Source: G963678445 sp963678445 | Lineage (GTDB): Bacteria; Hydrogenedentota; Hydrogenedentia; Hydrogenedentales; G963678445 | NCBI GenBank assembly: GCA_963678445.1 | Contig: OY782877.1 | Span: forward strand, 3,720,001-3,784,000 | Length of the DNA: 64,000 nt | Direction of reading: 5' to 3' | Part shown: one piece after another, positions 28,440 through 37,302 of the stretch | Layout: each line of letters begins with the position of its first letter | Numbering within the stretch: position 1 is the first letter of the stretch | Notes under the pieces: generated by a model | The model's input: only the letters and a program-made list of their open reading frames with translations | What the model was told of the DNA's origin: nothing | Database searches by the model: none | Translations under genes and position numbers: made by a program

Positions 28440-28796
28440 CTATCCAACATAATCTGCATCGCTAAAGGCAAGAATAGGATAGAAAATAAAGGGTAGAAAG
28501 ATGAGGCCAAGTGCGAAACCAACACCCTTTCCAAAATTTTGCGCAAAGGAGACGGTAGCAAGGATAGCAATAATAAGGTTAACCAGGGGGATGCAGAAGA
28601 GCAGGAGCCACCACCACGGTTTTCCTGCAATTTTCAACATGACATAAAGGTTGAAAATTGGGATGAATATTGCCCAACCCGGTTCATCGGCTTTGGCGAA
28701 AACTTTCCACATTGAAACAATAGTGAGAATAAAAATAGCCAGCTGAATAAGCGAGATTAAGCCGCCCCCTGAAGAGGTCTCTACACCCGTTCCCAT
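28440..28796 (-). CDS. Small polytopic membrane protein (DUF5684-like)
   Basis: The 118-residue protein has a short Ser/Gly N-terminus and three or four hydrophobic segments. FAKADEPGWAIFIPIFNLY followed by KIAGKPWWWLLL is the pattern of DUF5684, a family of unknown function, often small integral membrane proteins. ATG 28796 has AAGGAAGGAG seven bases upstream; an 18-codon longer frame lacks a site. It stands alone with its own terminator. Confidence 0.78.
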   Translation of the reverse strand: MGTGVETSSGGGLISLIQLAIFILTIVSMWKVFAKADEPGWAIFIPIFNLYVMLKIAGKPWWWLLLFCIPLVNLIIAILATVSFAQNFGKGVGFALGLIFLPFIFYPILAFSDADYVG

Positions 28797-29062
28797 ACAA
28801 AACTCCTTCCTTTTATAGATTGAAACATGAACAGCACGAGAATTTCCCAAAGCTGTTACAAAAAACCGCGATAGTTTCGAATTTTTAATCCGTTTTTTTG
28901 TCTGCCTCTAGCTTAATTCAGACTATAGAGGCAGGGGGATTATATGTGTTTTTTGAGGATATATCAAACTGTAAAACGCGTAAATTTTTAAAGGTGTCAT
29001 TGTTTTTATTGAGACTTTGCTCGTTGTTGCGTTTTTATGGCAGCTATCCAGATTTTAGGTAT

Positions 29063-29104
29063 TAAAAATAAGGGGGCAACTTTCGGTTAGAAAAGTTGCC
29101 CCCT
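29063..29104 (-). terminator. Rho-independent terminator of the sugar-porter gene
   Basis: AGGGGGCAACTTT pairs with AAAGTTGCCCCCT (13 bp), followed on the minus strand by TTATTTTTAAT. It lies in the 333-base gap 28797-29129; the rest of that gap is A/T-rich and holds nothing else recognised. Confidence 0.9.
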
Positions 29105-29129
29105 GGGAAGGGTAAATGGTTTTGGGTAT

Positions 29130-30710
29130 TTATGCGATACCCAGTTTTTTCATCATCTGTTCGAGGGGAACGCCTTTGGTTTCAGGAACCATGAGTTTGA
29201 CCCAGCAAAGCTGGAGCACCATCATGAAGGAGAAGAAGGCGAAGATGATGGCGGGGGAGAAGATGCCGATCATTTTTGGGAAAACCAGGGTCAGCAGGGC
29301 AGCGAAGAACCAGTGGGTGAAGCAGCCGAGGGCTTGTCCTGCAGCACGGTTTCGGTTGGGGAAAATTTCGCTGATGAATACCCAGATCACGGCACCTTGT
29401 CCGATGGCGTGGGAGGCAATGAAGGCAAAAATACATAGCAGGACGATGATTCCGCCTATATGAGATGCCTTGGAAGCAACTTCGCGTATTTGGGTGGCGC
29501 TTTGTAGTATGGAGGCGATAGAGTCCGTTTTGGAGAGGGTGATGGCCTCACCGTTATAGTTGCGATTGGAAGCGGCTTCTATCAGTTCCGTTTTAGCCAG
29601 TTCGTAATTCTGTGCGAGTTCGGTATCGGCTGGCGCGGCTTCGTATTCTGCGATGACTTCCTGTACGGCAATCGCCTTGGCGGCTACATTGAATTGCGGT
29701 GCAAAGGTGAAGAAGGCCCACGCGCATAGGCCCAGGGAGACAATATAGCCGACGGAACCAATGTAGAGCAGCGTTCTGCGTCCCAGTCGATCGATGAGAT
29801 AGAGGCCGACAAAGGTGAAGAGCAGGTTGGTTATGCCTATACCTACCGATTGCAGCAGGGCGGCGCTTTGGTCGAGGCCGGTCATTTTGAAAATGCGGGG
29901 CGCGAAATAGAGAACGGCGTTGATGCCGGAAAGCTGATTAAAGAAGGCCACCAGGAAGGCCAGGGTAATGGGAAAGAGGAGGCGGCGCGTGAAGAAACGT
30001 TTGGCATGTGCGACCCCTTTAACGGAGGCCTCAATTTCATCCGCCTGTTCTTCCAATTCTTTGTCGGACATTTCCGGCATGATACTGCGAAACACCTCAA
30101 TACCGCCCGCACGGTTGCCCCCATGGGTGATGAGCCAGCGCGGACTCTCTGAAAGCCCGATGCAGAGTACAAAGTAGAGGAAGGCGGGAAAGGCCTCTAC
30201 AGCCAGCATCCAGCGCCAGGCGATGCTTTCGTCAAGGTATTTACCCAGCAGGTAGTTGGAGATGAAAGCGATAAGGATACCGAAGACCAGATTGAACTGG
30301 AACATGCCGGTAAGGCGACCACGCATATGGGGGGGGGATATTTCGGAGATGTAGAGAGGTGAGGCAACCGTTGCGATACCGACCCCCAGGCCACCGATGA
30401 ATCGAGCCATCATAAAAAAGTATTTTTCCGGTGCAATGCCCGACCCCACTGCGGAAACGAAGTAGAGTATACCGATCCAGATGAGCGTTTGGCGTCGTCC
30501 AAAACGTTCGGTAGGCCAGCCGCCGAAGAGTGCGCCAAGGACCGTACCCCAAAGAGCGGCACTCATACAGAGACCATGCATGATCTTGCTCAGTCCCCAG
30601 ATAGATTCAATTTGTTGCTCTGCGCCAGAGATCACAATGGTGTCGAAACCAAATAGAAAGCCAGCAAGCGATGAAGTTACTGACCAAAAAATAATACGTT
30701 TGTTTATCAT
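29130..30710 (-). CDS. MFS sugar porter (XylE/GalP-type), with a long periplasmic loop insertion
   Basis: The 526-residue, 12-segment transporter of the sugar porter family is predicted to import sugar with protons. Family signatures: FGFDTIVISGAE in TM1, ERFGRRQ after TM2, SESPRWL after TM6, IDRLGRRTLL after TM8 and PETKGVPLEQM at the C-terminus. Between FAPQFNV and the VFISEIFPN segment there is about 70 extra residues, mostly acidic and helical, where short porters have a small loop. ATG 30710 has AAGGGTGTAG upstream. The sugar is unknown. Confidence 0.9.
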   Translation of the reverse strand: MINKRIIFWSVTSSLAGFLFGFDTIVISGAEQQIESIWGLSKIMHGLCMSAALWGTVLGALFGGWPTERFGRRQTLIWIGILYFVSAVGSGIAPEKYFFMMARFIGGLGVGIATVASPLYISEISPPHMRGRLTGMFQFNLVFGILIAFISNYLLGKYLDESIAWRWMLAVEAFPAFLYFVLCIGLSESPRWLITHGGNRAGGIEVFRSIMPEMSDKELEEQADEIEASVKGVAHAKRFFTRRLLFPITLAFLVAFFNQLSGINAVLYFAPRIFKMTGLDQSAALLQSVGIGITNLLFTFVGLYLIDRLGRRTLLYIGSVGYIVSLGLCAWAFFTFAPQFNVAAKAIAVQEVIAEYEAAPADTELAQNYELAKTELIEAASNRNYNGEAITLSKTDSIASILQSATQIREVASKASHIGGIIVLLCIFAFIASHAIGQGAVIWVFISEIFPNRNRAAGQALGCFTHWFFAALLTLVFPKMIGIFSPAIIFAFFSFMMVLQLCWVKLMVPETKGVPLEQMMKKLGIA

Positions 30711-30939
30711 ACTACACCCTTAATTGATGTTTTAGAGCAAGTGGATTAATGCGGTTTTTCAGAAAGCCCGTTTGTCTGCGCAGTCCCTTTGCGTAGGAGC
30801 AATGCGTATTCTACGCTTTCATACTTAGGAAAAACCAGTTTGCTTTTTTTGTGTTGTAAGGCTGGACTAAATAGAACATTAGCGACGCTAAAAAACCTCC
30901 CTGTAGCTTTGTGTGCGCGCTATACATATTCGTTAGAGA

Positions 30940-30976
30940 TGTCCCCCGGCGTTGTATGCGATAACACCGGGGGACA
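30940..30976. other. Strong G/C hairpin in the gap after the 1170-residue protein gene
   Basis: TGTCCCCCGGCGTT and AACACCGGGGGACA form a 14-bp stem with one mismatch and a 9-base loop. No U-tract follows on either strand. It may help to end transcription or stabilise an RNA 3' end. The gap 30711-31107 otherwise holds one repeat-family copy. Confidence 0.55.
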
Positions 30977-31026
30977 GGGGGTAGGGGAGAAAGGAAGCTG
31001 GTTATGCGTTGTCGATGAGGCCCTTG

Positions 31027-31122
31027 CTAGAGCGGTCCTGTGACCGCAAGCGCTAGGTATGGTCCTTACCGTCAGAAATTTCGTTTTTTATGACAGCCTT
31101 TCGAATGTTAGTCAGTAAAGTG
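31027..31122 (-). repeat. Copy of the ~99-bp repeat family, overlapping a gene end
   Basis: On the minus strand it runs from CACTTTACTGACTAA through GTCATAAAAAACGAAATTT and AAGGACCATACCT to GCTTGCGGTCACAGGACCG. It is 11 bases shorter than the 47.7 and 53.2 kb copies, missing part of CTGCGGTCAGGGATGG. Its left end encodes the last four residues and the stop of the 1170-residue surface protein. Confidence 0.9.
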
Positions 31123-34100
31123 TTTTTTGGGAATCAGTATGAATACTAAGAACAGGAAGAAGATAAACAGCGGCCAGGGGCTGAGGGGGAGATTGGAAAC
31201 ACCGTCGTAGGGATCGCCCCCCAGTTGCCACTCATCTTCATCCGACGCACCATCGTTGTCACTATCGGGGTCGAGGTAATTGGGGATGCCGTCGTTATCC
31301 GGATCGGCGTCTCCTTCGGTGTCATTGGAAATGCCGTCGCCGTCGATGTCATTGTCCAGTGTATCGGGTACGCCGTCGCCGTCGGTATCGTGCAAGGTTT
31401 CGCTGAAATCGTTAATGCCATCGCCATCAGAATCGGTATCGAGATAGTTGGGAATGCCGTCGTGGTCGAAATCTTCCCCGCCTTCTTGAGCATCCGGAAT
31501 TCCGTCACCGTCGCTATCCAAATCCAGATAATTCAAAACGCCGCCGTCATCGCTATCGATACTTCCCTCAATGGCGTCCGGGATGCCGTCGCCGTCGCTG
31601 TCGGTATCCAGGGCGTTGATAATGCCATCTTGATCGGGATCCAGATTCCCTTCAATGCTATTGGGAATACCGTCCCCATCCATGTCGTCGTCCAGATGAT
31701 TCGGAATGCCATCCAGATCCAGATCGCCAGTGCCAGCGGTGACGTCTGCAATGCCATCCTTATCTGTATCGATGTCCATTCTCCATAATTTTCCGGCAAC
31801 GAAATAGAAAAGGGTGTCATCCAGTATGAGTGTGTTTGAATAATTTCTTAGAGAAGTAGCAGGCTTATAAGCTTGCCACAACCCATACCTATGTATGCAT
31901 TCCGTGCCTTCCAACGTTCCGTCCGTTACCCAAATTTCAGGCCGATCTTTGGGCGCAAAGAAGAAGTGGTTATCGTAAATGCCAATTTCGTCATAACTTA
32001 TTTCGTAGTCAAGATTTGTGGGGGCGAAAGTAGTAACTGGGTAGGTGCCATCTTCGGTGCCATCGCAACGCCAAATTTGATAAGGTTGCTCTTCTTCCGT
32101 TCTTGCGACGAAATAAAGGAGTTCGTTTGTACTGGAAAGGCGGTACGGAGAATCCTTGGGTAATAGAATGGAATTCAGTATACCTTCCGAGAGTAGATGG
32201 GTGCCTGCTGTGCTTCCATCACTGAGCCACAGTTCTATATCTGCTGAAGCGCGGTGCTCGCCGACCGCGAAAGCCAGGAAAGATTCTGTTGAATAGATTC
32301 GATTTATATGGTCGGGGAAGGAATACATCAGTTCAGCGGATCCCGTATCACAATCCATGCGCCATATATCATCATGGCTGTCTTTTTTATGCAGGCAGAG
32401 GTACAGGTAGTTGTTGAGAATGACTTTTGGGAATTCGGAAAAGCCGTCATAGTGGGTTTCGAATGTATGCGTTGTTGTGAATATCTCGGCTACGGTGTCG
32501 TAAATCTGTATGTTTTGGGCGGAGACGAATACAATGTTGTTTCCTACTTTGTAGGGATATCCGTCGTTTTGCTTAATATCTCGAATGTGCTGCGTACTTT
32601 CCGGGGTGCCGTTACTTCGCCATAATTCCTCAATCCATTCCCACACATACCATTGTTGCGCTTCTGAATCATAGTAGGCGTCCCAGCTTTCTTCTTCTAC
32701 GAATCGTTTCTCTTTTCGACCGTCAAGAAAGTAGCAGGTATTATTAATGGCTATGCAATTTTCCCGAAAAAATATGCCGCCGACGCTTTTCAGCAATTTG
32801 AGGAAGCTTTCGTTGTTGCCGGATGTATCGCATACCCACAGTTCATCGGGTGCATTGCGAACCCCGTCCTTTGTGAAGTACATGTGATCGCCAGCCTTAA
32901 ACGCGTTAACATTAAGAAGAGGGCTGTCTGCATGTACCAGCGATAATGAATTCTCTGCCAAACTGTAATCCCAACTTCCGCTACTCATTCCTTCCTGATA
33001 ATGGGTAAACTGGAAGCCGTTTGCTGAGGGGTAGAGTGTGGCTGCGCCGGTGGTGTATTGCCAGGGATCTATGTCGGAATAGGGGGTGATACCGGATAAT
33101 ATTTCTTCGGTTTGGGGTATGAAGATGCTGATTTCCTGCAGTCTTTTCTCTTGGTTGATGAAGTAGTAATAACCGTTGGGATATTGATGCAGTCCGAGAT
33201 ATACTTTTGTTAGTTTTTCATCGTGCATCGTGACCGTGTTACCGTCCGTGCTGTAGCAGCAGTTTTCAGAGTTAACTGGATCATGCCAGTAAAATACAAG
33301 TTTTCCTTCTAATTCCTTTGTCGACGAAGGATCGCCACTATAAAGCGAAGGGGAAAGATGCGCCGGGGGGCGTTGGCTTAGTGTGCTGAGGCTGTTGCTG
33401 GATGGGTTATATTTGTAGACCGCCAGTTCACATAGCAGATAGATGCTGCCTTTGAACGAAGTGATGTGCATGGGAGAACCACAGGTGGCTTTCTCGCAGT
33501 TTGGATCATAGACGGGCTCGTGTGAAGGGCCAGGGTTAGGGACTAGTATTGGATCACACGTTGTCCAAGGTACACTGTGAATTCGATAGGTCCCCTTCGA
33601 GGTGCCGTCTGAACGCCACCATTCTGTTGCCTCGCCGTTATTCCAGGAAAAGTAGCATATTCCCTCGTATTTACAGGACACACAAACACGTTCTACTAGT
33701 GTGGTAGGGTTACTGCCTGCGGGAAGCGTTTTAATGTGTGTGGCTTTTTTTGACCCGTTTTTCCAGCAAACCAGTTTCAAGTTAGTGAATCGGTTAATGT
33801 TTCCATATACGCCAAACAGGGTGCCTTTTTCTTGATTGGCATTGCCAAAGGGAGCGTAGATTATTCCACTTCCCTCTATATAGAACGGAATAATATGACT
33901 GCTTTTTGCCGTGCCGCGTGTGGCCAGTGTACTGTTGGAGGGGAGAATGAAATAGGTGGCTTGTGAGAGGATTTCGGAATCGGGGACACTGTAAGCTGAG
34001 GTTATGTAGCTCGAGTCTTCCTTGACAGAGGCGAAGTGCCAGGTTTTTTCCGGGCTTCCATCGGTGCGCCAGAGTAGATATTGTCCTTCTGTCGTGTTTT

Positions 34101-34620
34101 TAATTGCGAGGAATGTGATGCCTTCGCAGGTCCAGAATCGCATTTCATGAGTCAGTCTAAGCTCGGGAAGGATTTGCAGGCGGAGGGTGCCCTCCGAAGT
34201 CCCATTGGTGCGCCAGAGTTCATATCGCGAGCTTTCCAGATTGTACGACAAGTACACCAATCCTTTTTCTGCCGCTGTCTCTGCAGCAAAAAAGAATCTT
34301 CCCTGCGTGGTGGGCAGATTAAGGTGGCTGTGGTCATGGATGAGATGAATTGGTGCGCTTCCTGTTGGCGTGCCATCGGTACGCCAAAGCTCCAGCCGTT
34401 TGTCGAGCGAAGTGGCGAAGAACAGTTGTATTCCATTGTACTCATGCATGGACTCAATTCGTACCGAAGTCCTGCTGTTGACGTTAAACTCATCCCGGAA
34501 ATCGCCCAGCATGACCGGTGCATAGCTTCCCCAGGCCAAGTAAGTCAGACAGAGGGCAGCCAGGAGCACAATCCTGCCTGGATAGCTTTTTCTCAAAATG
34601 GCCGTTGAGTTTGGTGTCAT
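31108..34620 (-). CDS. Giant surface protein with ELWRTDGT repeats and thrombospondin type 3 calcium-binding stalk
   Basis: This protein has 1170 residues. ATG 34620 follows GAGGAGGGG; a signal peptide (IVLLAALCLTYLAWGSYA) comes next. Residues about 50-930 contain many degenerate units around LWRTDGTPTGS, ELWRTNGTSEGT and LWRSNGTPEST, a beta-propeller-like repeat seen in large secreted bacterial proteins. Residues about 943-1140 are thrombospondin type 3 repeats (DSDGDGIPD, DPDNDGIPNYLD), which bind calcium and form stalks. A final hydrophobic segment (LFIFFLFLVFILI) and KKHFTD act as anchor. The last residues and stop lie within a dispersed repeat copy. The role is probably surface display or adhesion; no enzyme is seen. 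Confidence 0.9.
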   Translation of the reverse strand: MTPNSTAILRKSYPGRIVLLAALCLTYLAWGSYAPVMLGDFRDEFNVNSRTSVRIESMHEYNGIQLFFATSLDKRLELWRTDGTPTGSAPIHLIHDHSHLNLPTTQGRFFFAAETAAEKGLVYLSYNLESSRYELWRTNGTSEGTLRLQILPELRLTHEMRFWTCEGITFLAIKNTTEGQYLLWRTDGSPEKTWHFASVKEDSSYITSAYSVPDSEILSQATYFILPSNSTLATRGTAKSSHIIPFYIEGSGIIYAPFGNANQEKGTLFGVYGNINRFTNLKLVCWKNGSKKATHIKTLPAGSNPTTLVERVCVSCKYEGICYFSWNNGEATEWWRSDGTSKGTYRIHSVPWTTCDPILVPNPGPSHEPVYDPNCEKATCGSPMHITSFKGSIYLLCELAVYKYNPSSNSLSTLSQRPPAHLSPSLYSGDPSSTKELEGKLVFYWHDPVNSENCCYSTDGNTVTMHDEKLTKVYLGLHQYPNGYYYFINQEKRLQEISIFIPQTEEILSGITPYSDIDPWQYTTGAATLYPSANGFQFTHYQEGMSSGSWDYSLAENSLSLVHADSPLLNVNAFKAGDHMYFTKDGVRNAPDELWVCDTSGNNESFLKLLKSVGGIFFRENCIAINNTCYFLDGRKEKRFVEEESWDAYYDSEAQQWYVWEWIEELWRSNGTPESTQHIRDIKQNDGYPYKVGNNIVFVSAQNIQIYDTVAEIFTTTHTFETHYDGFSEFPKVILNNYLYLCLHKKDSHDDIWRMDCDTGSAELMYSFPDHINRIYSTESFLAFAVGEHRASADIELWLSDGSTAGTHLLSEGILNSILLPKDSPYRLSSTNELLYFVARTEEEQPYQIWRCDGTEDGTYPVTTFAPTNLDYEISYDEIGIYDNHFFFAPKDRPEIWVTDGTLEGTECIHRYGLWQAYKPATSLRNYSNTLILDDTLFYFVAGKLWRMDIDTDKDGIADVTAGTGDLDLDGIPNHLDDDMDGDGIPNSIEGNLDPDQDGIINALDTDSDGDGIPDAIEGSIDSDDGGVLNYLDLDSDGDGIPDAQEGGEDFDHDGIPNYLDTDSDGDGINDFSETLHDTDGDGVPDTLDNDIDGDGISNDTEGDADPDNDGIPNYLDPDSDNDGASDEDEWQLGGDPYDGVSNLPLSPWPLFIFFLFLVFILIPKKHFTD

Positions 34621-34684
34621 GACGTCCCCTCCTCTTTTTTGTTCGCAATTAAGCTGGAACAGGATTTCTGTAATAATATAAAAG

Positions 34685-34713
34685 ATTATATCTGTTTTTA
34701 CGTAAACATGCAA
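34685..34713 (-). promoter_or_regulatory. Sigma-70-type promoter of the 1170-residue protein gene
   Basis: On the minus strand TTGCAT (34713-34708), 17-base spacer, perfect TATAAT (34690-34685). The start codon lies about 58 bases downstream of the predicted transcription start. This is the best promoter match noticed in the window. Confidence 0.75.
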
Positions 34714-34871
34714 GTACAAAAATAAGATTTTATTTTGCGGGTTGAAATCGCCAAAGGGTAGGAGATCTGTTTTTGTTTTTCACAATGGTGTATATTGATG
34801 GAAGTGGCGGAAGGGAAGCGTTTGGGGAGGGGCGGATTTGTGGGAAAGCGAGATAGGAGCGTGTGGGTTTG

Positions 34872-35633
34872 ATGCGATGGTTGATGGTTTGCTTGTTTGT
34901 GGCAGGTGGGGTTTGCACAAGTTTTTCGGGGCAGGCGCAGGGGATGCTGGAGGATGTCTTGGCGGGAAAACTGGTGAAGCCGGAGGTGGGGGTGTTTGCC
35001 TGGTATGAGGTGCTGGATGCAACGACGGAGACGCGATGGTTGTTGCGGCAGGCGGTGGTGGGACGCGAGCGTGTGGGTAAGGAGTGGGGGTATTGGGTGG
35101 AGACGGAGGTTATGCCACAGGTGGGTTTTCCGGTGGTCTATAAGATGTTGTTGACGGGACCCGCGAATGACAGTCGGAATGTGCACCGTATAATTATGCA
35201 GCAGGGAGGGTGTGCGCCGCAGGAATTGGCGGTGGAGCCATTTGGGGAGGAGAGAAAGGGGGAGCGCAAAACGAAGCAGGAGCGGGTGGGGATGGAAACA
35301 GTGGATACGCCGCAGGGCAAATTGGAAGCAGAGCGTTTTGTGGTGCGCGGGCAGGGGGAAGCGGATAAGGAGGGGATGACGGAGGTGTGGTTGAATGATG
35401 CGGTACGTCCGATGGGGCTTGTCCGCCTCAAATCAGCGCAGGGCGAATTGATGCTGCGTCGCTATGGGAAGGGGGGCAAGGATGGGCAGAGTTTGTTGAC
35501 GGAAGGGAGTGTGGAGAAGGAGAAGGGGGCGGAGGAAGGGGCGTCGTTGCCGGACAGGAGCGTCATAAAAGAGGAGGAGGAAGTGAAGGGGGAGGTTAAG
35601 AAGAATTTTGGACGGAAAGGAAGGAAACCATGA
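34872..35633 (+). CDS. Secreted protein of unknown function, first of a three-gene envelope cluster
   Basis: The 253-residue protein has a signal peptide (LMVCLFVAGGVCTSFSGQAQ). The mature part contains VFAWYEVLDATTETRWLLRQAV, then TPQGKLEAERFVVRG and TEVWLNDAVRPMGLVRLKS, which look like a beta-rich lipid- or polymer-binding fold, and it ends in a long Lys/Glu-rich tail. No family is recognised with confidence. ATG 34872 has AGGAG twelve bases upstream; a GTG three codons earlier is too close to it. The stop overlaps the next start (ATGA at 35630), so the two are translationally coupled. Confidence 0.7.
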   Translation: MRWLMVCLFVAGGVCTSFSGQAQGMLEDVLAGKLVKPEVGVFAWYEVLDATTETRWLLRQAVVGRERVGKEWGYWVETEVMPQVGFPVVYKMLLTGPANDSRNVHRIIMQQGGCAPQELAVEPFGEERKGERKTKQERVGMETVDTPQGKLEAERFVVRGQGEADKEGMTEVWLNDAVRPMGLVRLKSAQGELMLRRYGKGGKDGQSLLTEGSVEKEKGAEEGASLPDRSVIKEEEEVKGEVKKNFGRKGRKP

Positions 35634-36364
35634 GCATATATCGTTTGCTGGGGACGGGTCTCGTTGTGCTACTACTGGCGGCAGGATGCCGGACTGGGCG
35701 TGAGGTGGACATGACGAAGCCGGTGCAGGAGGGGCAGATGGTAGATTTTGTGCCGGTGAATAATTTGGCGCAATTAAAGTTGGATACAGGCGCTTATGCG
35801 AATTTGTATACAGCGGATTCGCAGGCCTTTTGGGTGAATCCGCCTTCGATGGCAGGGGAGCCCGTCTTGCAGCAGGGGGATGGCGCGAATGCGACGTCGA
35901 CGGCGCAACGTTTGGGGCAAAATCCGAATCTGTACGTTTTCGAGTGCCATCTTGCTTCGCTTTTTCCAGATATGAGTATTGCCTATGATGTGGTGGGCCT
36001 GCGCGGAATCTATGTATACCTGTTGTTGCCCGACGGACAGCGTGTGCCACCAGCGCAAACGGTCGTGGGGGGGGAGTTGGAGGAGGAGGCACAGGATGCG
36101 CTACGTCGTTTTGGACGGCACAACGTATTGATTTTTCCGCGTGTGCCGATGCGTGTGTCGATGCCGGGGCAAGGAGACCCAGCAGGTACAGTGCGGTTGG
36201 TCTTTGAGGGATTTGAGAGCACGTACTATTTCGAATGGTATCCCTATTTGCCACCTGCGGCAGGACAGCCGGTGATGATGCGCGAAAAAACGGTAAAGGG
36301 GACTAAATCGTTATATCAGGGTACGAAAGAAAAGGTGAAGGCGGTTTCGCATACCCTCGATTGA
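35630..36364 (+). CDS. Lipoprotein of unknown function
   Basis: The 244-residue protein has a clear lipoprotein signal (VVLLLAAGC, lipidated Cys about 20) followed by RTGREVD. It has no recognised domain; the centre is beta-rich (YVYLLLPDGQRVPP, VRLVFEGFESTYYFEWYPYL) and the end is Lys-rich. It overlaps the preceding gene by four bases and precedes an AsmA-like gene by 39 bases, so all three probably work together in the outer envelope. Confidence 0.75.
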   Translation: MSIYRLLGTGLVVLLLAAGCRTGREVDMTKPVQEGQMVDFVPVNNLAQLKLDTGAYANLYTADSQAFWVNPPSMAGEPVLQQGDGANATSTAQRLGQNPNLYVFECHLASLFPDMSIAYDVVGLRGIYVYLLLPDGQRVPPAQTVVGGELEEEAQDALRRFGRHNVLIFPRVPMRVSMPGQGDPAGTVRLVFEGFESTYYFEWYPYLPPAAGQPVMMREKTVKGTKSLYQGTKEKVKAVSHTLD

Positions 36365-36403
36365 TACTGAGGGGAGGCAATCGGGGTAATTTAAGGGTAT
36401 GTT

Positions 36404-37087
36404 ATGGGTTTTGTAAAGGCTCTGCTGACGTTTATAGGCTTGGTGTTGGTGATGACTGCGGTGGGATTGATTATAGCGGCGACGCGTTTTCCGGGTGGGG
36501 CTGCTTTTTTCGCTGAACGGGGAATGGGGCGCGTGTTGGGAACACAGGTGCGGTGTGGAAAGGTAGAGTGTATACCATGGCGCAGCGCGTTGGTGTTGAA
36601 AGATGTACGCGTCTTCAATGGGAAACCCTTTGAAGAAGATGTCGCAATACGTTGTGAAAAAATAGTGGTCAGACTACGTCCCCAAACGGTCTTTTCAGAG
36701 ACACCTGTGGTGACCCTGTTGCGTTTGGAGGATGTAGCGGCGAATTTGCGCTATGAATTGGGAACCGGGACCAATCTGGGGCTGTTGGCACGTAATGCAT
36801 CGACTTTTGCACAGACGCATCCAACGGCGCGACAGCTACAGGTTGAACAGATGCATTGCACCGGCGCTACCATGCGGTTACAAGCCCTACCCGAGCCACT
36901 GCCCAATATGAAATTGGACATTGCGCCGTTTGATATGCAGGATTCGCTACAGCAAGGGGCTGTTTCTACTGCGAAACTTTCCGTGGTACTGGTCCGCAGT
37001 CTCATGCGGGAAGCAGTTACGTTGAATGGCTTACTCGAGCCGATTCTAGATTTGTTTCAGCGGGATGTGGAAAGTTTAGAAGAATAA
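36404..37087 (+). CDS. AsmA-like membrane-anchored periplasmic protein (short)
   Basis: The 227-residue protein has one N-terminal membrane segment (TFIGLVLVMTAVGLIIAA) followed by a domain like the first part of AsmA/DUF748 proteins: GRVLGTQVRCGKVECIPWRSALVLKDVRVFN, with the cell-envelope barrel pattern of short strands. Family members are envelope-spanning or lipid-transport related, and most are far longer, so this is a minimal version. ATG 36404 has AAGGGT upstream. It is third in the cluster starting at 34872. Confidence 0.6.
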   Translation: MGFVKALLTFIGLVLVMTAVGLIIAATRFPGGAAFFAERGMGRVLGTQVRCGKVECIPWRSALVLKDVRVFNGKPFEEDVAIRCEKIVVRLRPQTVFSETPVVTLLRLEDVAANLRYELGTGTNLGLLARNASTFAQTHPTARQLQVEQMHCTGATMRLQALPEPLPNMKLDIAPFDMQDSLQQGAVSTAKLSVVLVRSLMREAVTLNGLLEPILDLFQRDVESLEE

Positions 37088-37145
37088 TATCGTAGTTTGC
37101 GTTTGCCTGTGGCCATGCTTTACGCTAGCGCTTAGCAGGAAATAA

Positions 37146-37195
37146 CGAAGTAAAGCTTCGGAGACAAGTGCGTTACCAAGTGCAACTTGGTAACG
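37146..37195. repeat. Two adjacent perfect palindromes
   Basis: CGAAG-TAAAG-CTTCG (37146-37160) is followed by CGTTACCAAGT-GCA-ACTTGGTAACG (37171-37195, 11-bp stem). The second resembles small hairpin repeats of the GTTCCCAAG...CTTGGGAAC type found between genes in many bacteria. They sit between the AsmA-like gene and the epimerase, before a family repeat copy. Confidence 0.85.
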
Positions 37196-37243
37196 AAGGA
37201 AATGCATTAAAACCGCAAAACAATCATAGAGAATAAAGGTTTT

Positions 37244-37302
37244 CTGTGGTTAGAGACGGCAAGGACCATACCTCTCGGCTGTGGTCCCTGGACCACTTAG
37301 GA
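37244..37302 (+). repeat. Copy of the ~99-bp repeat family, just before the epimerase start
   Basis: CTGTGGTTAGAGACGGCAAGGACCATACCT...GTGGTCCCTGGACCACTTAGG aligns with the 53.3 kb copy along its right 60 bases. It contains TGGTCCCTGGACCA, a perfect short palindrome. The copy ends ten bases before the ATG of the epimerase, so its end forms part of the 5' leader. Confidence 0.88.

Noticed and set aside
30789..31043. An 84-codon plus-strand frame in the gap before the sugar porter
   Set aside because: No ribosome site, no family, and it runs through the GC hairpin and the repeat copy.
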